DNA from: Pontibacterium sp049603715
GTDB taxonomy: Bacteria; Pseudomonadota; Gammaproteobacteria; Pseudomonadales; Balneatricaceae
Length of the DNA stretch: 64,000 bases
Direction of reading: 5' to 3'
NCBI GenBank assembly: GCA_049603715.1
Contig: JBMYSW010000003.1
Coordinates: 1 to 64,000, forward strand
The position numbers and the translations under genes are program-made. Position 1 is the first letter of the stretch; each line of letters opens with the position of its first letter. The notes below the pieces were generated by a model. That model had not been told where the DNA came from. It was given only the letters and a program-made list of their open reading frames with translations, and searched no databases. Of this stretch, positions 8,056 through 16,562 are shown one piece after another.

Positions 8056-9777
8056 ATGCAGTCGGCTCACAGCCAGTTTGCTGATGACCAAATCATTTTG
8101 TTACTCATTGAGAGTTCGCCCCAATGCGCCAACAATTTGAAGGCTCACTTAACTCATGAGGCCCCAAGTGGGCACCTAGTCTACCAATCGCTTAACGAAC
8201 TAAGCTTAGACTATTGCTTGTCACCGTCATCGGTCATTATCGTGTGTTCTGGCAGACTGCCTGACGCCTCAATGTCTCTTCTCACCAGCCTCAAAGACCT
8301 CTGCCCAGATAATCCGATTCTCGTCACTGGCAGCTACTTTGACTCAACACCAGAGGCCACCCTGCTAAGTTTGGGTGCAACAGATTACCTGCCGGCTTGC
8401 GCCGCCAAATCGGCCGCGGCAGTCATGAAAGCTGTTCGTTATTGCTCTCTGACACACAAGCACCAAAAAGAAGTCTCTAACCTACGCAATTCTGACCCAC
8501 TGACATCGGCCAACAGCCGCTGCTTTTTTTACCGTTACGCGACGGAGCAGCTTAACCCCGCTTCGCCATCAGCTGACTACTTCGCTCTACTGTCTATCGA
8601 CCTTGACGGTTTTTGGCGATTTAACACCCGTAAAGGGCATCGCTCAGGCGATCAAGTGATTTTAGAGTTTTGTCAGCGCATCCATTCGGTGATTGGCGAG
8701 TCAGGTACGGTAGCTCGACTCGGGCAAGATGAATTTGCTATTCTGCTCAAAGCTCCCTCAGCAGCAGATGCCACTGAAATTGCCAAAGCCACGGCATCGC
8801 AACTGATGGTGACAATGAGTGAGGCTTATCAGTATGACGAGGCCCGCACCTTTTTACCCTGCAGCATTGGTATTGCCACTACGCCGATACCCGGCGACCT
8901 AGATACCTTGCTCAAAAACGCCGGTTTGGCGCGCCTTAGCGCTAAAAAAACCCAAGCCAGCAGCTTTGTTCTTTACGATCAGTTTTTACGTCAAAACGAC
9001 ACCCGTGAATACGAATTAGAGCCTGATGTAGCTAACGCACTACGAGGCGAGCAGTTTGAACTTTATCTTCAGCCACAAATTGCCATTTCATCGGGCAAAA
9101 TTGTTGGCGCAGAAGCGCTGATTCGCTGGAATCATCCAAAGCAAGGCCTCGTTATGCCCGCAGAGTTTATTGAGCTGTGTGAGCGCAACGGCATGATTAT
9201 TCCCATTGGCTACTGGGCCATTCACAACGCGGGCGAGCAGCTAAAAACGATTCAAGCGCTAGGGTATGAGGATTTTCGGATCAGCGTGAACCTGTCTTTT
9301 AGGCAGTTCCAAGATATTCAGCTGGTTAAAATCATTAAGCGCATCTTGTTACAAAACGGCATTCAAAGCGACTTACTCAATCTCGAGCTTACCGAATCAG
9401 CGCTGATTCGCGATGAGCAGCATGTATCCCATTGCCTTAAAGAGCTTGCTGACCTTGATGTCACCTTCTCTTTAGATGACTTTGGCACAGGCTACTCGTC
9501 GTTCTCACTACTGCAAAAGCTGCCGATTAATGCGCTCAAGATAGACCGCTCATTTATTCGCGACATTACCACCAGCACGAGCGATGCTGAAATTGTGCGC
9601 GTCATCATTAATCTAGCCAAAAGCCTAGAAAAAGAAGTCGTGGCCGAGGGTGTTGAAACCCAAGAGCAGCTTGAGCTTGTTCGCTCACTGGGTTGCGACC
9701 ATGTTCAGGGCTACTACTACAGCCCGCCGGTTCCCATGAGTAACTTTTTAAAGCTACTAAAACAACATAACGGCTGA
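8056..9777 (+). CDS. pseudo-receiver-GGDEF-EAL protein, probable c-di-GMP phosphodiesterase
   Basis: A 573-residue soluble protein. Residues about 10-135 have the shape of a response-regulator receiver (ILLLIESSP, VIIVCSG, ILVTGSY, LGATDYLPA), but the phosphoacceptor Asp position reads Cys (VCSG) and the usual Lys after the last strand is missing, so it looks non-phosphorylatable. The GGDEF domain has a degenerate motif, GQDEF (223-227), so cyclase activity is doubtful. The EAL domain is intact: EAL 353-355, NLELTES, DDFGTGYSS, VAEGVET. I infer a phosphodiesterase whose GGDEF part may bind GTP. The ATG is preceded by AGAGGA (8042-8047). It ends 2 bases from convergent comM with no terminator between. 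Confidence 0.92.
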   Translation: MQSAHSQFADDQIILLLIESSPQCANNLKAHLTHEAPSGHLVYQSLNELSLDYCLSPSSVIIVCSGRLPDASMSLLTSLKDLCPDNPILVTGSYFDSTPEATLLSLGATDYLPACAAKSAAAVMKAVRYCSLTHKHQKEVSNLRNSDPLTSANSRCFFYRYATEQLNPASPSADYFALLSIDLDGFWRFNTRKGHRSGDQVILEFCQRIHSVIGESGTVARLGQDEFAILLKAPSAADATEIAKATASQLMVTMSEAYQYDEARTFLPCSIGIATTPIPGDLDTLLKNAGLARLSAKKTQASSFVLYDQFLRQNDTREYELEPDVANALRGEQFELYLQPQIAISSGKIVGAEALIRWNHPKQGLVMPAEFIELCERNGMIIPIGYWAIHNAGEQLKTIQALGYEDFRISVNLSFRQFQDIQLVKIIKRILLQNGIQSDLLNLELTESALIRDEQHVSHCLKELADLDVTFSLDDFGTGYSSFSLLQKLPINALKIDRSFIRDITTSTSDAEIVRVIINLAKSLEKEVVAEGVETQEQLELVRSLGCDHVQGYYYSPPVPMSNFLKLLKQHNG

Positions 9778-9779
9778 GC

Positions 9780-11294
9780 CTAGGCTTTGCCTCCATTCGA
9801 GAGCCCTTGGCGATAGCTCAGGGCTTCTAATAAGTGACTCACTTCGATCGTTTCCGCCCCCGCCAAGTCAGCCACTGTTCGTGCGACCTTAAGCACTCGA
9901 TGAGTCGCGCGTGCCGAAAGACCGTGCCGATCTGCCGCTTTTAAAATCAGTCGTTTAACCTCTTCGGTCAGAACACAAGCTGCATCAAAACCTTGACCGG
10001 TTAAGCGACTGTTAGAGCTTTGTTGACGCTGCCATTGTCGTTCCTGTGCCTCCGTTACCCGCGTGCGGACATCCGCCGAGGGCTCCTCTGGCGCATGAAC
10101 ACTGAGTAGCTCATCCAGCTTTACGGCATCCACCCATAGCTGCATATCAATTCGATCTAACAGCGGCCCAGATATCTTGCTTTGGTATTGGCGAATACGA
10201 TCAGGTGTACACCGGCATCGGCCCGAGCCATCATTGGCATAGCCACACGGACAAGGATTCATTGCGGCAACCAGCTGAAAGCCAGCACCAAAACAAGCAG
10301 AGCGCGCTGCCCGCGAAATATGTACCTCGCCGGTTTCAAGTGGCTCTCGCATCACCTCTAGTACTTGCCGGCTAAATTCTGGCAACTCGTCCAAAAACAA
10401 GATTCCGCCATGAGCGAGAGAGATCTCACCGGGACGAGGATGACTGCCACCGCCAACAAGGGCAACGGCAGAGGTTGTATGGTGTGGCGAACGAAAGGGA
10501 CGTGGTAAACGGGCACATATTCCAGAATTTGAAACAATGGAATGTAACGCTGCGACTTCTAACTGAAGGGCGTCGTCCATAGGCGGTAACAAGCCAGCCA
10601 AACGGCGCGCCATCATACTCTTGCCGCTACCCGGTGGGCCAATAAGCAGCAGGTTGTGGCCACCTGCCGCAGCCACTTCTAACGCTCGCTTTGCCTTACT
10701 CTGCCCTTTCACATCGGCTAGGTCTGGATGGTCTTGCTCAGGTTGCTGTGCACCACCATCACCCGTGTGCAGCGGCAGCTTCACCTGTTTACGAAAAAAG
10801 CCCGTCATCGCAAGGAGTGTTGGCGGCGCCAACGCTTCTATACCCGACACCATCATGGCTTCGTTCAAGTTATCGGGGCTCACCACCAGCTGCGCTTTGG
10901 CTTGATGTGCCGCCATCGCCGCAGGTAATACACCATTTACAGGGCGAACCTCACCCGAGAGCGCTAACTCCCCTAAAAACTCCATTTGGTCGATATGATC
11001 GTCGGGAATTTGGCCGCTGGCCGCTAAAATGCCGATGGCTATGGCCAGGTCATAACGCCCGCCTTCTTTGGGTAGGTCTGCTGGCGCAAGGTTGATGGTG
11101 ATACGACGTTGAGGAAACTCGAACCCTGAGTTTAACAAGGCGCTGCGCACTCGCTCGCGGCTTTCACGCACACCCGCTTCAGGCAGGCCAACAATGGATA
11201 AGGCAGGTAAACCGCCCGATAGATGAACTTCAACATGCACCAAGGGTGCAGACACCCCGACTAACGCGCGGGCTTTGACAATTGCGAGTGACAT
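9780..11294 (-). CDS. comM: ComM, YifB-family Mg-chelatase-like AAA+ helicase
   Basis: A 504-residue AAA+ protein. Its N-terminal Lon-protease-like fold holds the family block HLSGGLPALSIVGLPE, followed by Walker A GPPGSGKS (about residue 220), Walker B ILFLDELPEF and a cysteine cluster CPCGYANDGSGRCRC of the YifB type. ComM is a hexameric branch-migration helicase that helps integrate incoming DNA during natural transformation. Its presence does not prove competence, since the gene is widespread in Gammaproteobacteria. The placement near ubiK and glnK-amtB matches Pseudomonas. Confidence 0.95.
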   Translation of the reverse strand: MSLAIVKARALVGVSAPLVHVEVHLSGGLPALSIVGLPEAGVRESRERVRSALLNSGFEFPQRRITINLAPADLPKEGGRYDLAIAIGILAASGQIPDDHIDQMEFLGELALSGEVRPVNGVLPAAMAAHQAKAQLVVSPDNLNEAMMVSGIEALAPPTLLAMTGFFRKQVKLPLHTGDGGAQQPEQDHPDLADVKGQSKAKRALEVAAAGGHNLLLIGPPGSGKSMMARRLAGLLPPMDDALQLEVAALHSIVSNSGICARLPRPFRSPHHTTSAVALVGGGSHPRPGEISLAHGGILFLDELPEFSRQVLEVMREPLETGEVHISRAARSACFGAGFQLVAAMNPCPCGYANDGSGRCRCTPDRIRQYQSKISGPLLDRIDMQLWVDAVKLDELLSVHAPEEPSADVRTRVTEAQERQWQRQQSSNSRLTGQGFDAACVLTEEVKRLILKAADRHGLSARATHRVLKVARTVADLAGAETIEVSHLLEALSYRQGLSNGGKA

Positions 11295-11379
11295 AAAGGC
11301 TTCCCTGACATAACCAAGGGCGCTCAGGCCCTATCGCTAACCATTCCTTAGTTAGCGCAGAAGCTTTACGTTCGCATGC

Positions 11380-11982
11380 TTACAAACTAAACACAAGGCC
11401 TTCGTCAACGATGGTCACGGACTTAACCGCAGTACCCATCGGGTGATCGATCTCTGAGAGTTTAAAGACCGGTGTATTTTCAAAGTGATTTGCAATCAAC
11501 TGTGAGAGTTCCGCTTTGATTGCGGGTGTCACTGTTGGCGAAACCAAACCAGACGAAGGCATTTTCAGGTCTAAGTCGAGCAGCTGTGGATTTTTAAGGT
11601 AAAGCGCCTCGTCGCGCAGGGTTAGCTGAGAGCGCACATGGGGTAAGGCATCGACCTCCAAACCAATTCGCTGGCCAAAAATCTGCATCATTAGCTGCCC
11701 ATTTAAGATAAGAAAGATGTCGGCATAGCCCTCTGGCTCAGCTGCAGATTCACCCACAAGCATTAAGGTTGCCGAGGCCAACAAGCCTTTGGCATCAAAC
11801 ACCAACTCCCCGTTCCCCGACAGCGAAACCGGAAACTCAAATGCAGGTGGCTGCTTCGCTATTTCTGCAGCAATTGCATCATTAATTTGCTCTTGCGACA
11901 CCGCAACCTGAGTACAACCGGATAACAGCAAAGTCATCGCAGTTAACACGGCAAAGGTGCCTCGCCAAAAAAGATTTTTCAT
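11380..11982 (-). CDS. DUF1439-type (YceB-like) lipoprotein
   Basis: About 200 residues with a lipoprotein signal peptide ending in the lipobox LLSGC (cysteine near residue 23). The rest has the pattern of the DUF1439 family: a lipid-binding tubular fold predicted from alternating strands, with EQINDAIAAEIAKQ near the N terminus. Function is unknown; family members sit in the outer membrane facing the periplasm. I prefer the ATG at 11982 (KNLFWRG...). A GTG at 11991 directly follows the stop of the upstream GGDEF-EAL gene, and the tight spacing implies one transcript. No good ribosome-binding site is seen for either start. Confidence 0.8.
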   Translation of the reverse strand: MKNLFWRGTFAVLTAMTLLLSGCTQVAVSQEQINDAIAAEIAKQPPAFEFPVSLSGNGELVFDAKGLLASATLMLVGESAAEPEGYADIFLILNGQLMMQIFGQRIGLEVDALPHVRSQLTLRDEALYLKNPQLLDLDLKMPSSGLVSPTVTPAIKAELSQLIANHFENTPVFKLSEIDHPMGTAVKSVTIVDEGLVFSL

Positions 11983-11991
11983 GTTCGTCAC

Positions 11992-13560
11992 TTAAGCCAT
12001 TGGGCTTTTGATAAGTTGTAGTAGCTGAGCCAAGGTCAAAAATGCACCAAAGTAAGGGCCCGCCATAATTTGGTGTCCGTGATTGTAAAGGCGACTCATT
12101 TGCTGAGCCGACTGAGTTTGCAGCGCCCCTACCGGTACGCCGCCCTGGCGCGCATACGAGAGCACTGCCTCAAGTGGGCTGTGGCGTGACAATTCACGGT
12201 CATTTAAGTCATATAGCGACTCATCTAAAAAGAGGTAGCTCGGGTTAAGCGCCTTAACTAGGCTCAGCGGTAAATCAAAGTTCGCCGAAACACTGATGGC
12301 GATATTAGCCCCTGCTTCCACCAGCTTTTTAACATCACGGGCATAGAGATCAGCATCTTCGTCGCACAACACAAACAATAGGTTATGCAGGCCTTGGGGG
12401 TTTTGCTCAAAGGCCTTAACCCAAGGGTCCAGTCCCTGCTCAGACGTGAGCAGTAAATCTTGGGTATCGATCAAAATGTAAGACAGCTCTGCAAACTCTG
12501 GGCTTTCTTTACATAAACGCACCACCTCAGAAATCTGCCAGCGGGCAAACTTTTCAAGCAGTGCACTAGGCACCATCTCTTGGCAGTCAGCAAGGTGTAT
12601 GAGGCCCAAATTTGGGTGTTGCCAGCACACCATGGGCTCGGCCCCTTCAATGGTGTGGTTTTTTAGGTTATGGCTGGGTCGAAAACGCAACTCTAATGCA
12701 CGAGATTCAAAAGCACTTTCAATTTCGCTAATGGTCATCAACGTGGGTTGTGCGCCTTTGGCCATGGTATCGTCGTATACCGAATATTGGCCTTCGCCTT
12801 TGGTTTTGGCGTCGTACATGGCTTTATCTGCATGTAACATCAGGCTTTCTACCCGTGTCCCATGAGTAGGAGACATGGCGATACCCGCACTTACGGTAAT
12901 AAAGAGCTCTCGTTGTTCGATGTAGATGCCTTTTTCTAGCACCTCAATTAGGTGATGAAGTGCATCTATGCCCGCTTCATCGTTATCTAAGCCCGTCACC
13001 AAGAGTGCAAAACGGTCACCCTCTAAGCGCACCGCTAAATCACGGCCCCGTGCTAATTTGGTTAACCGTTGTGCCACCTCTTTTAACGCCATGTCGCCCA
13101 CCGCATCACCTAAGGTGTCGTTAATCCAACCAAAGCGATCAAGGTCGATCATGATAATGGCAAACGTAGGTGCAGCATCGCGTTTAAGCTCATCAGCGAT
13201 ACGAACAGAAAGGAGCTCGCGCCCTGGCAGGTTGGTTAACTCATCACGAGGGAGATCGGCCACATTATGGGCACTGGTGCGGATAACGAGGGTGTAAAGT
13301 GCAACCGTAGGGACCCAAACCACCTCACATAAGTGGTTTTGGCCCTCTATTTGAGCAATAAAGCTCTGAGGCTGAAGGGGCTGAGCCTGTGCCTTAACAC
13401 ACTCAAATGCAATGACAGAATGAAGTCGCTCGGGCAGCACATGCGCCAAGTTAGCGCCTTCGCTTTCTTCCGGTGCACCAACAAAGTCCGCCCAGCCTTG
13501 GGACACTTTTAAAATATGCTGCGACTGATCAATCCATGCATATAACAACTCTGACTGCAT
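11992..13560 (-). CDS. degenerate GGDEF-EAL protein with PAS-like N terminus
   Basis: A 522-residue protein with the outline of a cyclic-di-GMP enzyme but with both active sites lost. The GGDEF motif reads EGDRF (180-184, in VRLEGDRFALL) and the EAL motif reads EPM (308-310, in GAEPMVCWQHP). The later EAL motifs (DDFGTGYS and the EGIET type) are also not recognisable. Residues 1-95 look like a PAS-type sensor (LYAWIDQSQHILKVSQGWADF). I infer a regulatory or scaffold role, as for other inactive GGDEF-EAL proteins such as CsrD and LapD-like forms, but without their specific accessory domains. It is probably cotranscribed with the lipoprotein gene downstream. Confidence 0.88.
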   Translation of the reverse strand: MQSELLYAWIDQSQHILKVSQGWADFVGAPEESEGANLAHVLPERLHSVIAFECVKAQAQPLQPQSFIAQIEGQNHLCEVVWVPTVALYTLVIRTSAHNVADLPRDELTNLPGRELLSVRIADELKRDAAPTFAIIMIDLDRFGWINDTLGDAVGDMALKEVAQRLTKLARGRDLAVRLEGDRFALLVTGLDNDEAGIDALHHLIEVLEKGIYIEQRELFITVSAGIAMSPTHGTRVESLMLHADKAMYDAKTKGEGQYSVYDDTMAKGAQPTLMTISEIESAFESRALELRFRPSHNLKNHTIEGAEPMVCWQHPNLGLIHLADCQEMVPSALLEKFARWQISEVVRLCKESPEFAELSYILIDTQDLLLTSEQGLDPWVKAFEQNPQGLHNLLFVLCDEDADLYARDVKKLVEAGANIAISVSANFDLPLSLVKALNPSYLFLDESLYDLNDRELSRHSPLEAVLSYARQGGVPVGALQTQSAQQMSRLYNHGHQIMAGPYFGAFLTLAQLLQLIKSPMA

Positions 13561-13707
13561 TATTTACACTCCCCTTAAGCACATCGCTCAAACCGTGAAA
13601 GCCATCGTCGGCTCTACGTGTGATGTTACCTAAGCTAGAGCGAACACTCAGGAATTACAAGCACATTCCTTTAAAAATAACGCCTTAGCCCTTCTTACAA
13701 TACAGCC

Positions 13708-13971
13708 TTATTGATCTGCTTTTTGCTCACTTGGCGATTCTGCCAACGCCTCTAGTGCCTGCTCAAGCGCTTCGACTTTTTCACGCGTACGCATGAGAAC
13801 CGCTTTTTGCGCTTCAAACTCGTCACGGCTTACAAGATCAAGCTTGCTGACAACATTTGCAACAGCAGATTTTAGAGGCTGCTTTAACGCTTCGTCATTC
13901 ACAGGTAGCTTTCCAGCGAGCAGTGGTGCCATTTGTTCAGTAATAGAATCAATTAACTTTTGGTTAATCAT
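13708..13971 (-). CDS. ubiK: UbiK ubiquinone biosynthesis accessory factor (BMFP family)
   Basis: An 87-residue protein: an amphipathic N-terminal half (INQKLIDSITEQMAPLLAG) followed by a coiled coil (DEFEAQKAVLMRTREKVEALEQALEAL). This is the layout of the BMFP/YqiC family, now UbiK, which forms trimers, binds membranes and assists the soluble Ubi complex in aerobic ubiquinone synthesis. The Pro-less coiled coil and the LVSRDEFEAQ motif are typical. It is divergent from glnK, as in Pseudomonas. Confidence 0.9.
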   Translation of the reverse strand: MINQKLIDSITEQMAPLLAGKLPVNDEALKQPLKSAVANVVSKLDLVSRDEFEAQKAVLMRTREKVEALEQALEALAESPSEQKADQ

Positions 13972-14056
13972 GCAGATGCATCCCTTTGTTCGGGTTAAAA
14001 GTATCGTGCGACCATTATACCAGCTGCCCTATCAGAGACTCCATGCACTTTTTCAG

Positions 14057-14073
14057 AGCACTATTTAGGTGCA
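14057..14073 (+). promoter_or_regulatory. NtrC-binding site (distal)
   Basis: AGCACTATTTAGGTGCA is a near-perfect match to the NtrC enhancer consensus (TGCAC - 7 - GTGCA type dyad). It lies about 120 bases upstream of the sigma-54 promoter of glnK, a normal enhancer distance. Confidence 0.75.
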
Positions 14074-14088
14074 GAGCAAAAAACGTAC

Positions 14089-14104
14089 GCACCAATTTGG
14101 TCGC
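14089..14104 (+). promoter_or_regulatory. NtrC-like site (proximal)
   Basis: GCACCAATTTGGTCGC is a second dyad resembling the NtrC site, about 90 bases upstream of the sigma-54 promoter. Two spaced sites are usual for cooperative NtrC binding. Confidence 0.6.
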
Positions 14105-14178
14105 AAATTAGCCATATTCTTTTATTAGTATGGTTGAAGCACCGTGATTTTAGAGCGATTACTCCACTTATACCAAGG

Positions 14179-14194
14179 TGGCACGGGTTTCGCT
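14179..14194 (+). promoter_or_regulatory. sigma-54 promoter of glnK-amtB
   Basis: TGGCACGGGTTTCGCT matches the -24/-12 consensus TGGCACG-N4-TTGCW, with GG and GC at the required spacing and one mismatch (C for T before GC). It lies about 80 bases upstream of the glnK start. Confidence 0.82.
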
Positions 14195-14273
14195 TATAAC
14201 ACTCCACATCATTGGATAGATCATTTATTAAGGCCTTACTACGAGGCATTAAATTATTGGGGGACACCAAAAA

Positions 14274-14612
14274 ATGAAACTGATCTCCGCTGTAATCAAG
14301 CCATTTAAATTGGACGACGTGCGTGAAGCACTATCTGAAATTGGCGTTACTGGCATCACAGTAACTGAGGTAAAAGGTTTTGGCCGTCAAAAAGGTCATA
14401 CCGAACTTTACCGCGGTGCTGAATACGTTGTTGATTTCTTGCCTAAAGTACGCGTTGACGCGGCTGTGGCTGACGACGTTGTTGACCGTGTGGTTGAAGC
14501 TATCAGCCAAGCGGCACAAACTGGCAAAATCGGCGACGGCAAAATCTTTGTTACTCCGCTAGAACAAGCCATCCGTATTCGTACCGGTGAAACCGGCAAC
14601 GAAGCACTTTAA
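14274..14612 (+). CDS. glnK: nitrogen regulatory protein P-II (GlnK)
   Basis: A 112-residue PII signalling protein. The T-loop with the uridylylated tyrosine is present (GHTELYRGAEY, Tyr51), as are the ATP/2-oxoglutarate-binding block GKIGDGKIF and the C-terminal IRTGETG. PII senses 2-oxoglutarate and ATP/ADP and plugs the AmtB channel when nitrogen is plentiful. The ATG follows a GGGGGA ribosome-binding site. It is the first gene of a sigma-54/NtrC-controlled unit with amtB 38 bases downstream, so it is the classical GlnK position. Confidence 0.96.
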   Translation: MKLISAVIKPFKLDDVREALSEIGVTGITVTEVKGFGRQKGHTELYRGAEYVVDFLPKVRVDAAVADDVVDRVVEAISQAAQTGKIGDGKIFVTPLEQAIRIRTGETGNEAL

Positions 14613-14650
14613 TTTATAAATAAATAGATACTTTCTGGAGAACTTACAAA

Positions 14651-15907
14651 ATGGAAGAACTTCTGAAATCGACAGCGGGTGATGTAACTCAGCTGCAATA
14701 TGCACTAGACACTTTCTACTTCCTAGTAAGTGGCGCACTTGTAATGTGGATGGCTGCGGGTTTCGCAATGCTTGAAGCAGGTCTTGTTCGTTCTAAGAAC
14801 ACGACTGAAATCCTAACTAAGAACATCGCTCTATTCTCAATCGCTTGTATCATGTACATGGTATCTGGCTACGCGATCATGTACGGCGGCGACTACTTCC
14901 TAACAACCATCACTGGTGACGGTTTCACTGGTGAAGCAGAGCCTGCTTACTACTCTCCTTCATCTGACTTCTTCTTCCAGGTAGTATTCGTTGCAACTGC
15001 AATGTCTATCGTATCTGGTGCGGTAGCTGAGCGTATGAAGCTTTGGGCTTTCCTACTGTTCGCTGTTGTGATGACTGGTTTCATCTACCCAATGGAAGGT
15101 TCTTGGACTTGGGGCGGCAACGATGTATTTGGTATGTACAACCTAGGCGACGCTGGTTTCTCTGACTTCGCAGGTTCTGGTATCGTTCACATGGCTGGTG
15201 CTGCAGCAGCGCTTGCTGGTGTAATCGTACTAGGTGCTCGTAAAGGCAAATACGGCGCTGACGGCTCTGTTAACGCGATCCCTGGTGCTAACCTACCTCT
15301 AGCTACGCTAGGTACTTTCATCCTTTGGATGGGTTGGTTCGGTTTCAACGGTGGTTCTGTACTAGCGACTTCTAACGTAGAAAACGCTAACGCTGTAGCT
15401 ATCGTATTCATGAACACTAACGCTGCTGCTGCTGGTGGTTCTGTTGCTGCTCTTATCGTAGCGCGTCTACTGTTCGGTAAAGCAGACCTTACAATGGCAC
15501 TTAACGGTGCGCTTGCTGGTCTTGTTGCTATCACAGCTGAGCCATCTACTCCTTCTGCTCTACAAGCGACTCTATTCGGCGCTGCGGGTGGTGTACTAGT
15601 AGTATTCAGCATCTTGACTCTTGATAAGCTAAAAATCGACGATCCTGTCGGTGCCATCTCTGTACACGGTGTTGTAGGTCTACTAGGTCTTATCCTTGTA
15701 CCTTTCACCAACGACGGTGCAGAAATGACTGGTCAGCTTCTTGGTGCTCTAACTATCTTCGTATGGGTATTCGTAACTAGCTTGATTGTTTGGGTTATCA
15801 TCAAAGCAATCATGGGTGTACGTGTATCAGAAGAAGAAGAGTACGAAGGTGTGGACATGGCCGAGTGTGGCATGGAAGCATACCCAGAGTTCAAATCTGT
15901 AAAATAA
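14651..15907 (+). CDS. amtB: ammonium transporter AmtB
   Basis: A 418-residue Amt/Rh channel with eleven predicted membrane helices. The two pore histidines are seen as SGIVHMAG (His180) and SVHGVVG (His339). Signatures FAMLEAGLVRSKN, GAVAERMKLWAF and the long FNGGSV segment are present. It starts without a cleavable signal peptide, the ATG following CTGGAG. The C-terminal tail (EEEEYEGVDMAECGMEAYPEF) is the regulatory region contacted by GlnK. The codon choice is strikingly uniform (CTA, GTA, TCT, GCT), unlike neighbours, which suggests high expression. A terminator follows directly. Confidence 0.97.
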   Translation: MEELLKSTAGDVTQLQYALDTFYFLVSGALVMWMAAGFAMLEAGLVRSKNTTEILTKNIALFSIACIMYMVSGYAIMYGGDYFLTTITGDGFTGEAEPAYYSPSSDFFFQVVFVATAMSIVSGAVAERMKLWAFLLFAVVMTGFIYPMEGSWTWGGNDVFGMYNLGDAGFSDFAGSGIVHMAGAAAALAGVIVLGARKGKYGADGSVNAIPGANLPLATLGTFILWMGWFGFNGGSVLATSNVENANAVAIVFMNTNAAAAGGSVAALIVARLLFGKADLTMALNGALAGLVAITAEPSTPSALQATLFGAAGGVLVVFSILTLDKLKIDDPVGAISVHGVVGLLGLILVPFTNDGAEMTGQLLGALTIFVWVFVTSLIVWVIIKAIMGVRVSEEEEYEGVDMAECGMEAYPEFKSVK

Positions 15908-15936
15908 TCTTTACAGAACACTCTACTTCTACAGAA

Positions 15937-15960
15937 AAGGGCGCTTAGGCGCCCTTTTTT
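15937..15960 (+). terminator. terminator after amtB
   Basis: A 6-bp GC stem (GGGCGC 15939-15944 with GCGCCC 15949-15954) with a TTAG loop and a run of six T residues. It separates glnK-amtB from the second glnK. Confidence 0.92.
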
Positions 15961-16076
15961 GCGTTATGCCGCTTTTAAGAATGTGCTTATTAATTAACTT
16001 AGGGCTATACTGGCGGTCATAGGTTGCCTCTGATAGGTTAAAAAAGAGGCCTCATAACCAACATAAGGAGAACAAC

Positions 16077-16415
16077 ATGAAACTTGTAAGCGCTGTTATC
16101 AAGCCATTCAAGCTAGACGAAGTACGTGAAGCTCTTTCAGAGATTGGTATTCAAGGCGTAACAGTAACGGAAGTAAAAGGCTTTGGTCGCCAAAAAGGTC
16201 ATACCGAGCTATACCGCGGCGCCGAGTACGTTGTCGACTTTCTACCTAAAATCAAACTAGACATCGCTGTAGACGATGCAGTGGTTGACCAAGTTGTAGA
16301 AACCCTGACAAAAACATCGAACACAGGTAAGTTTGGTGACGGTAAGATTTTTGTAACGCCGCTAGAGCAAGTGATTCGTATCCGTACTGGCGAAACCGGC
16401 AGCGACGCTCTGTAA
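16077..16415 (+). CDS. glnK: second P-II protein (GlnK/GlnB paralogue)
   Basis: A 112-residue PII protein closely related to the one at 14274-14612, with the same T-loop (GHTELYRGAEY, Tyr51) and C terminus (RIRTGETG). Differences cluster at 84-105 (DDAVVDQVVETLTKTSNTGKFGDG), near the B-loop. It has its own unit: a terminator lies before it, AAGGAG precedes its ATG, and a TATACT-type -10 stands about 75 bases upstream. I see no sigma-54 promoter here, so it is likely expressed independently of NtrC. Whether it acts as GlnB (on GlnD/NtrB) or as a second GlnK cannot be told from sequence. Confidence 0.94.
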   Translation: MKLVSAVIKPFKLDEVREALSEIGIQGVTVTEVKGFGRQKGHTELYRGAEYVVDFLPKIKLDIAVDDAVVDQVVETLTKTSNTGKFGDGKIFVTPLEQVIRIRTGETGSDAL

Positions 16416-16463
16416 GCAAAATCGAGTAAGCTAAGCGCGCCTTCGTGCTAGGCTCGTTATACA

Positions 16464-16505
16464 AAAAACCCCAAGTAGCAAAATTAGCCACTTGGGGTTT
16501 TTATT
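16464..16505. terminator. bidirectional terminator glnK / outer-membrane protein
   Basis: An 11-bp perfect stem (AAACCCCAAGT 16466-16476 with ACTTGGGGTTT 16490-16500) flanked by A and T runs, between the convergent second glnK and the minus-strand export cluster. Confidence 0.92.
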
Positions 16506-16562
16506 GTCTAAAGCGTCACTTTTTAGGCGCTTAAGGCACTGGTCTATTAGGCTACCTGGCGA

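Noticed and set aside
14061..14270. Minus-strand frame in the glnK promoter region
   Set aside because: It overlaps the NtrC sites and sigma-54 promoter, has no coding features and no homologue I recognise.
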